A stretch of DNA of 64,000 nt from Batillaria attramentaria (lineage: Eukaryota > Mollusca > Gastropoda > Batillariidae). The position numbers and the translations under genes were made by a program. The stretch spans positions 399,501-463,500 of the forward strand of contig JACVVK020000018.1 in NCBI GenBank assembly GCA_018292915.2, given 5' to 3'. Shown here one piece after another: positions 62,101 through 64,000 of this stretch (positions are counted from its first letter, which is position 1; each line of letters begins with the position of its first letter). Below the pieces are notes generated by a model. That model was not told the DNA's origin, searched no databases, and saw nothing but the letters and a program-made list of their open reading frames with translations.

Positions 62101-63039
62101 CCCCCCCCCTCCCCCCCCTTTCCCTCCACACACCCCCCCTAGCACTCCTCTCATCCCCCCTAGTATGGGCTTGATGGCAGCAGCTTCATTATGCTTTTCA
62201 TCTCACCTCGAAATGTGACATGAGCTATGGTGTACTGCCTGGAGCTATCAGGCTGCAGCTTTAAAGGCCTGAAGTCAAGGCTGATAGCATCATTGGGTGG
62301 AGAAACAGACACACTCTGAAAACAAGCACAAAGGGATATGTCAAAACCGCATGTCTACTCATGGTACGAAGCAGCAGCTGTGCATTCATATTCAGGTCAC
62401 AAATCTAAAAGCTGCACTGGTCTTACGCAAGTACTGTCATGCTGGTACTTTCATTCTTATGAAGTGTTTTTTCTTCTGCCATTCTATACTACACTTGAGA
62501 GAGATAGAACATAACCCATGATTTTGGACATGGGAAAACACAGACCAAAATCTATTATTTTTCTTTCAATTTAAAACAAAGTTACATAGTGAATTTTGCC
62601 AATTGTAACACGCAGCATTAATCACTGCCCTACAGCAGACGTGTATTAAGTAATGAGCCAAATACCCCCCCCCACCCCACCCCCCCAAAAAGAAAACGAA
62701 AAAAAGAAAGCAGTTACACAAGACAGAGTTTTCCCCTTTCATAAAACAAACCAAATCTCGTTTGCATAATTTACAAAACTGCGCTTCAAACAACAGAGAC
62801 AATTTATCAATTTTACTAAACAAAACAGTGCAGTGATCCGATCTGCCTAGAGGGGAAAAGAAACGGGCACAACAGTGAAGTGATCAAATCTGAAAAGCAA
62901 AATGTAAGATGATGACTCACAGTGATATGCACAGCCTTCACTCCTGTGTTAATGAGGTTGAGGCGCAGCGTCTTGGGCTCATCCAGCGTACGCAAAATGC
63001 CAAAATCTAACATCTCCAGAGGAGAGTAGATCCCTGGCT
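41176..63039 (-). CDS. TMEM131: TMEM131 orthologue, 29 coding exons, 5' partial
   Basis: Spliced gene read on the minus strand. Exons (high to low): 62921-63039, 62207-62315, 61775-61880, 61138-61288, 60521-60691, 59933-60043, 59359-59481, 58810-58914, 58226-58312, 57740-57892, 57314-57389, 56738-56855, 56113-56248, 55657-55766, 55198-55273, 54486-54658, 53014-53153, 52251-52452, 50357-51357, 48896-49053, 48118-48338, 47721-47827, 46149-46235, 44338-44649, 43892-43991, 43396-43625, 42360-42481, 41835-42122, 41176-41307. They sum to 5024 nt, leaving 1673 residues and a TGA, with every junction in phase. Landmarks shared with TMEM131 as I recall it: PGIYSPLEMLDFG, LPTSTPAGHQW, RNNLTIMD and EGYGFKVLDC, then one membrane segment at about residues 807-828 of this partial protein and a long low-complexity tail. 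By family knowledge, the luminal PapD-like repeats bind procollagen and the tail recruits TRAPP III. About 280 N-terminal residues should lie upstream of the window. TMEM131L is the alternative name; I cannot run a tree. Confidence 0.93.
41355..41396. repeat. (GT)n microsatellite
   Basis: GT run just upstream of the TMEM131 terminal exon acceptor, followed by purine-rich sequence. Confidence 0.95.
41835..42122 (-). CDS. TMEM131: TMEM131 exon bb
   Basis: Acceptor TTAATCAG, donor GTCATTGT; 96 codons, phase 0. Encodes SGGFWSTLTNSGWSSLQSLA and NIWSPSAPPPP, followed by a proline/threonine-rich linker and AAASAAIQAQ. Tryptophan-containing short motifs recur here as in exon aa. Confidence 0.88.
42360..42481 (-). 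CDS. TMEM131: TMEM131 exon aa
   Basis: Acceptor TTCCTGACAG, donor GTATGTTT; two nucleotides in, phase 0 out. Encodes DWPGFDVPPIRNDSLWDTDY and NPLDPLKTWSPAAEPPSTSS. The WD and WSP tryptophan motifs resemble the tail motifs of human TMEM131 (YNPWRIWSP), the region assigned to TRAPP III binding in that protein. Confidence 0.88.
43396..43625 (-). CDS. TMEM131: TMEM131 exon z
   Basis: Acceptor TTTGTACAG, donor GTAGGTCC; one nucleotide in, one out. Encodes GSSFGLQTIEETSSPLFGLK, a DYFGAAAGMDGAYMQYGDG stretch and QLQAERRQRIRQHQLRVKK, a likely short basic helix. Confidence 0.87.
43892..43991 (-). CDS. TMEM131: TMEM131 exon y
   Basis: Acceptor GTGTTGAAG, donor GTAAGTAC; two nucleotides in and out. 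Encodes MVMPKPGTIPISPTGVRPNG and WTNMPASPTTPPV. The acceptor is purine-rich just before the AG but is the only one keeping both phases. Confidence 0.85.
44154..44184. repeat. poly-G tract in TMEM131 intron
   Basis: GGGGAGG followed by an unbroken G run of 24; the transcript would carry poly-C. Confidence 0.92.
44338..44649 (-). CDS. TMEM131: TMEM131 exon x
   Basis: Acceptor CCTCACTAG, donor GTAGGCCA; two nucleotides in, one out. Encodes DLSELSIQTESFAQQTSGMG (human DSLYKLSLQTLNADIFLKQ), then NSSRSSSYSSIVSATGMNPT (human ARGSYSSIVNSSSSSDP). Confidence 0.92.
45424..45481. repeat. 28-bp tandem duplication
   Basis: The segment CAATATGTGATATTATGTTA plus ATGTGCAC occurs twice at a 28-bp step. Intronic. 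Confidence 0.85.
46149..46235 (-). CDS. TMEM131: TMEM131 exon w
   Basis: Acceptor TGCGCACAG, donor GTTAGCAA; two nucleotides in, one out. Encodes DECDRESDRDSPPPAWDQPL and NCRPVPG, equivalent to human EGEKDSPPPEWDSVPVHKPG. Too short to show as a long ORF, but phase and motif both require it. Confidence 0.9.
47721..47827 (-). CDS. TMEM131: TMEM131 exon v
   Basis: Acceptor TTTCTTTCAG, donor GTAAGTGA; one nucleotide in, one out. Encodes TLDLPYTLPKEKEKNE and PSRRNKKARGQPK, lining up with human SSLELPYTPPLESKQRRNLP. Confidence 0.9.
48118..48338 (-). CDS. TMEM131: TMEM131 exon u
   Basis: Acceptor TTGTTTACAG, donor GTCAGTAA; phase 0 in, two nucleotides out. Encodes TPEPIVPLNFTGSKKSKKNK then a lysine-rich run and a polar region ending INPKIYGG-like VNPKIYGGDIMRP. 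Basic, probably disordered cytosolic tail. Confidence 0.88.
48430..48583. repeat. opposed poly-C and poly-G tracts
   Basis: A C-rich run at 48430-48478 and a G-rich run at 48541-48583 lie about 62 bp apart in the intron between TMEM131 exons t and u, and are mutually complementary. Confidence 0.9.
48896..49053 (-). CDS. TMEM131: TMEM131 exon t
   Basis: Acceptor CTTATTAAAG, donor GTGATCTC; two nucleotides in, phase 0 out. Encodes KLRNKKVKGKSRTERDMLKE and a Ser/Thr/acidic stretch DDKDETSSTTTDSSAG that parallels human SLADDDSSSTTTETSNPD. The acceptor has a weak pyrimidine tract. A LINE 3' end lies directly upstream. Confidence 0.88.
49064..50175 (-). mobile_element. 5'-truncated, decayed LINE (CR1/Rex1-like) fragment
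   Basis: The minus strand, in several frames, encodes the end of a LINE reverse transcriptase. It carries WCNKNCLEFNVGKTKKLVID then ASYRYLGVVMDEKLNWKDN near 49960-50160. RLRSF, YSSAVSSVLTYAAVC and LLSIFY follow near 49840-49930. The ending has AGGVVGQKLDTFSSVYHRRL and KRYKNSFVPNAV near 49590-49800. Its 3' end is TTTCCCTTCGAGGGACGAAT then AAAG. Poly-C (49812-49833) and CT/AC microsatellites (49388-49540) interrupt it. It lies in the same orientation as TMEM131 and fills most of the 1303-bp intron between exons s and t. Confidence 0.85.
50357..51357 (-). CDS. TMEM131: TMEM131 exon s, transmembrane exon
   Basis: A 1001-nt exon, by far the largest in the gene. Acceptor TTTCTCCAG, donor GTACGTTA. 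It starts FTPDFTMSRIRRML (human FTPDFTASRVIRELKF), continues ALPRPHWEPVLYYSIICIMS into a hydrophobic stretch of about 22 residues, then the charged boundary EGDRI. After the membrane segment comes a Ser-, Pro- and Lys-rich cytosolic tail with acidic clusters near the end (EAADDYPDEDVSPKYDSSQA). The exon therefore holds the end of the luminal part, the only membrane anchor and the start of the tail. Confidence 0.95.
51851..52072. mobile_element. 222-bp inverted-repeat MITE
   Basis: Perfect 16-bp terminal inverted repeats CAGCGATCGTCAAATG / CATTTGACGATCGCTG, flanked by direct ATTATA on both sides (6-bp target duplication). The interior has two copies of GCCATTCGGGCTACC and no ORF. It lies in the intron between TMEM131 exons r and s. 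Confidence 0.85.
52251..52452 (-). CDS. TMEM131: TMEM131 exon r
   Basis: Acceptor GCGTTCAG, donor GTAAGTAT; two nucleotides in, two out. Encodes VPHFTVRRTFTLRNTGELPF and CEGYGFKVLDCDGFEM, with the paired Cys of the family motif SCEGYGFKVVNC. An alternative acceptor six bases downstream would break the reading frame relative to exon q only by removing two residues. Confidence 0.93.
52677..52765. repeat. poly-C, poly-G, (GA)n compound tract
   Basis: C run, eight A, G-rich run, then a pure GA run, in the intron between TMEM131 exons q and r. A separate poly-C of about 27 is at 52878-52904. Confidence 0.92.
53014..53153 (-). CDS. TMEM131: TMEM131 exon q
   Basis: Acceptor GTGTTGCAG, donor GTGAGTAC; one nucleotide in, one out. 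Encodes NNLTIMDTVVVTGQGCHGEM then SPLTFEMTEKHLKNCD, the highly conserved RNNLTVMDAVMVQGQG block of TMEM131. Confidence 0.95.
53236..53950 (+). repeat. R-family dispersed repeat, copy 5, interrupted
   Basis: Starts TTTTGAAACAGTTTTGC, is interrupted at 53265-53700 by another element, and resumes TGTGTGCACATGCATGCTGG to GAACAATCTGTGAGCA. The resumed part matches copy 1 in reverse complement. Intron between TMEM131 exons p and q. Confidence 0.75.
53265..53700. mobile_element. 436-bp inverted-repeat element nested in an R repeat
   Basis: Ends CAGTGATCATTTT ... AAAATGATCACTG are exact 13-bp inverted repeats beginning CAG. TGTGT flanks both sides, too simple to be a firm target duplication. Internal palindromic GCGCCGATCGGCGC. 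The CAG...CTG ends fit a non-autonomous hAT, by inference. Confidence 0.75.
54486..54658 (-). CDS. TMEM131: TMEM131 exon p
   Basis: Acceptor TGATTTCAG, donor GTGAGAAC; phase 0 in, two nucleotides out. Encodes AAILQPGQKLKTKIGFQPRD and RSSLILIR, matching human LILKPGEKKSVKVKFTPVHN ... SSLIIVRNN. Confidence 0.93.
54728..55019 (-). repeat. SINE-A copy split by an internal insertion
   Basis: The body end (GTTTAATGTCCCTTTCCACC ... GATATCAAAGATAAGGCA) stops at about 54790, and the head resumes at about 54944 (GGCCCTGGCCAAGACTTGAA through GCTCTACTATTCAGCGATCC). About 150 bp between them is unrelated. Confidence 0.7.
55198..55273 (-). CDS. TMEM131: TMEM131 exon o
   Basis: Acceptor TTCCCCAG, donor GTAAGCGG; one nucleotide in, phase 0 out. 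Encodes LSPDLTDFIETEDLDTFRLY and DLDSV. It is short and poorly conserved but fixed by splice phase on both sides. Confidence 0.85.
55657..55766 (-). CDS. TMEM131: TMEM131 exon n
   Basis: Acceptor CCATTACAG, donor GTGAGATC; phase 0 in, two nucleotides out. Encodes VENTADTPILIQVLPLSLYP and NPHTIIDLMNHG, matching human LENPADVPVYVQFIPLALYS. Confidence 0.93.
56113..56248 (-). CDS. TMEM131: TMEM131 exon m
   Basis: Acceptor TGTTTGCAG, donor GTGTGTAG (weaker than its neighbours but required by phase). Encodes ANVTIELDTNQVRGF and LHWPSLVKKSKLKFPLTQIG, matching human ITAELSWPSILSSPRHLKFP. Confidence 0.9.
56567..56690 (-). repeat. SINE-A, head-truncated copy
   Basis: GGGTGTTTGGGAGTTTAACG through GGCCCCAGCCAGGATTCAAA; stops within the tRNA-like head. 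Intron between TMEM131 exons l and m. Confidence 0.82.
56738..56855 (-). CDS. TMEM131: TMEM131 exon l
   Basis: Acceptor TTGTTTCAG, donor GTAAGTAC; two nucleotides in and out. Encodes AGHQWLLGLTLDKDVADTDQ and LQQKWHRLERTGQNT. Confidence 0.9.
57314..57389 (-). CDS. TMEM131: TMEM131 exon k
   Basis: Acceptor TTTGGCAG, donor GTGAGTGA; phase 0 in, one nucleotide out. Encodes VGKIFFDSKRECKDDCYVGL and PTSTP, with the two Cys of the family motif FD ... C..DCYVGLP conserved. Confidence 0.93.
57576..57640. repeat. A-rich low-complexity tract
   Basis: Poly-A followed by CAAAA-type repeats; similar A-rich stretches at 55510-55625. Confidence 0.8.
57740..57892 (-). CDS. TMEM131: TMEM131 exon j
   Basis: Acceptor TATGTGCAG, donor GTGAGGAA; 51 codons, phase 0. 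Encodes GKVPYKVLKINSTFHDYMEV then VTFQPQDMRFYFLPHN, the equivalent of human GKIVHQSLNIMNSFSQKVKI ... DVRFYYKRL. Confidence 0.92.
58226..58312 (-). CDS. TMEM131: TMEM131 exon i
   Basis: Acceptor TTGTTTCAG, donor GTAAGTAT; 29 codons, phase 0. Encodes DLFIPISFRTAEGSL and FLFEKVYP, equivalent to the human ILTIPVKAVIAVGSL segment. Confidence 0.88.
58810..58914 (-). CDS. TMEM131: TMEM131 exon h
   Basis: Acceptor TGATTTCAG, donor GTGAGTTG; 35 codons, phase 0. Encodes LRIKPYHYAVFSVTIVAPHE and AAEVWMFTQFE, a beta-strand-rich luminal segment equivalent to human ASGYFAVFRVKL. Confidence 0.88.
59051..59131. repeat. (CA)n(CT)n microsatellite
   Basis: A CA run of about 53 bases, then a CT run of about 27, in a TMEM131 intron; the transcript reads (AG)n then (TG)n. 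Confidence 0.95.
59359..59481 (-). CDS. TMEM131: TMEM131 exon g
   Basis: Acceptor CTTTTGCAG, donor GTGAGTAC; phase 0 at both ends, 41 codons. Encodes WARIEVLGIEKGNGTTLTRT and HNTSDIDIDP, the position of the human ELVAVERGNRTTI segment. Confidence 0.9.
59933..60043 (-). CDS. TMEM131: TMEM131 exon f
   Basis: Acceptor TACTCTAG, donor GTGAGGCA; phase 0 at both ends, 37 codons. Encodes MDFGTMGVGETRSMIFTVRN with DNPVD, the IDFG-type start of a PapD/ASH repeat. Confidence 0.9.
60521..60691 (-). CDS. TMEM131: TMEM131 exon e
   Basis: Acceptor GTTCCAG, donor GTAAGTCC; phase 0 at both ends, 57 codons. Encodes VLNFSKPVILGPQQTATPML, then a short-strand region ending IPIIVYNGLLK, matching human VHNFSKPVLILPNESG ... 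LPVRVYTGFLD. Confidence 0.93.
61138..61288 (-). CDS. TMEM131: TMEM131 exon d
   Basis: Acceptor TGCGGCAG, donor GTGAGTCG. One nucleotide in, phase 0 out. Encodes RPLTLTNTFNFSVVIYNVSL and DAAQYFS, corresponding to the human RPIYLTNTFSFAILIHDVLL stretch. Confidence 0.92.
61775..61880 (-). CDS. TMEM131: TMEM131 exon c
   Basis: Acceptor TCACCCAG, donor GTGAGGAG. Two nucleotides in, two out. Encodes KQWSGKIIVKTKNNQHKLQI then PYQANVLHG, equivalent to the human QFSGKITVKAKEK ... IPYQAEVLDG block. Confidence 0.9.
62207..62315 (-). CDS. TMEM131: TMEM131 exon b
   Basis: Acceptor TTTTCAG, donor GTGAGATG. Phase 0 in, one nucleotide out. Encodes SVSVSPPNDAISLDFRPLKL followed by a SSRQYTIAHVTF segment, matching the PQNDAITVHFKPI region of the human protein. 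Confidence 0.9.
62921..63039 (-). CDS. TMEM131: TMEM131 exon a (first in window)
   Basis: The acceptor is preceded by TATTTGCGCAG and the donor is GTGAGTCA. Begins with two nucleotides of a split Glu codon and ends in phase 0. Encodes EPGIYSPLEMLDFGILRT and on to GVKAVHIT, an ASH/PapD-like strand pattern that lines up with the human TMEM131 segment starting APGIYSSTEMLDFG. The preceding exon was not found up to base 64000. Confidence 0.92.
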
Positions 63040-64000
63040 CTGCGCAAATACAAGAAACATTCAAAGGTCAGAACTGACCAAGGAAGAAACAAGAACGAAA
63101 CTTTCGTGTTGAGAGCATCCATATAAAGTGCCTCTCTTTGTGAGGGGGGAGTGGACCCATGGAATATAAATTTATCTGTGAAAATCTGATGCATTCTGGT
63201 GTTCAATTTTAGTTTTTACACAACTGCACAGAATTCTTTCTCTCCGTATTTTCTTTCAGCAGAAATGACCTGCTCGACAGAAGAGCAAGATAAACATGGA
63301 AATCCGCGAAACAGCAGAACAACTCTGACACTTGGACATGCATTACTAACAGTGCAGACTAATGCAACAATGAAAAGATTCAGCCAGTTAATGATGGTGT
63401 AGGCTTTCCTTACAGCCAAGAGGACTAACCACCGCTTCATGGAACAGACTGTTGTCCCTGACACACAGGTTGTTCGTACAAGTAAGTCACTTATCTGACG
63501 TTTTGGATTATCATATGGACCTAAAATGCAACAGGTGTTGCCATGTGAAAAGCAGAATTTGCAACGACTACATAAGGGGAGAAATAAAGGAAAGCAAAAA
63601 CAATAATGATGACTGATGGATTCACTGCTGTGATAGCAATCTCTATTATTACATGCACTGGAAACTCGCACCCAAAAGCTTAAAGGTATGAACAGTATGC
63701 CTGATGCAGACAGACAACACAACTGCCTTGGTTTCTGAATGCTCTCCCTTCCTTCTTTTCTTGATTGTACACATGTGTGCCTGAGCACGCACGAGCACAC
63801 ACACACACCCTTGATTCCAAAGATACAGGCGGCAAATGACTTTAACAATGACTGAATGAGGCTATTTCCCTTTCTTGATACATCTTTTCAAGAATTACTC
63901 CTAACTAGGCTTCACAGCAGAGTTGAAACGGTTGTGCTTGTGAGTGCGCATCAGCATGTATGGTTGAAATGGTCTGTTTTAGTGATAAGTAGAGCCTGAA
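63040..64000. other. TMEM131 intron, no further exon found
   Basis: No segment here resembles the family sequence expected before EPGIYSPLEMLDFG. A minus-strand 210-codon open frame (63216-63848) shows no family match. A possible sixth R-family fragment begins at about 63905 (GAAACGGTTGTGCTTGTGAG). Confidence 0.5.

Noticed and set aside
63425..63530. Upstream TMEM131 exon
   Set aside because: A minus-strand frame follows an acceptor-like TTTTAG, but its translation (GPYDNPKRQISDLL...) does not resemble the family segment expected there and no donor fits phase.

Overview
This is eukaryotic genomic DNA, most likely from a mollusc and plausibly a gastropod. The reasons are spliced genes with GT-AG introns, very dense (CA)n/(GA)n/(TA)n microsatellites, long poly-C/poly-G tracts, tRNA-derived SINEs, small inverted-repeat elements, and two animal genes (TMEM131 and FCHSD). 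The phylum is inferred from general repeat character, not from a species-specific marker. Nothing bacterial, viral or CRISPR-like was seen.

Right part (about 36.9-63.0 kb, minus strand): 29 coding exons of a TMEM131 orthologue were read by hand. All have GT-AG junctions and their phases agree throughout. They give 1673 residues ending at a TGA at 41176-41178; the N-terminal exons lie beyond base 64000. TMEM131 is a single-pass ER/secretory-pathway protein with luminal PapD/ASH-like repeats and a long cytosolic tail, known in animals for collagen secretion. Its introns carry a LINE fragment, two small inverted-repeat elements, SINE fragments, a dispersed repeat and several homopolymer hairpins. 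A 4.3-kb stretch downstream of the stop is probably 3' UTR.

Middle (about 31.7-36.5 kb, minus strand): the first three coding exons (55 residues) of an F-BAR/double-SH3 gene of the FCHSD1/FCHSD2/nervous wreck family. They are too short to appear as long open frames. Its start codon lies about 585 bp from a candidate TMEM131 poly(A) signal, so the two genes are head-to-tail neighbours. Exon 4 was not found in the remaining 31.7 kb, so intron 3 appears to fill the left half of the window.

Left part (1-31.7 kb) is repeat-rich. It holds microsatellites and at least four SINE-A copies, plus a 7.4-kb complex at 12.6-20.0 kb. In that complex, tandem units of about 555 bp in both orientations surround a 4.4-kb inverted-repeat-bounded element, which itself contains a 1.6-kb palindrome and a decayed cysteine-rich ORF. 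Further right are paired foldback elements (one with a 15-17 bp target duplication), a pogo/mariner-like MITE, an element rich in GGTATACCG-type motifs, a 227-bp tandem duplication, and a dispersed 'R' repeat family with five or six copies across the window.

The most notable observations are the nested palindromic complex, the LINE 3' end lying 18 bp from a TMEM131 splice acceptor, the foldback element with an unusually long target duplication, and a short uORF whose stop overlaps the FCHSD start codon.
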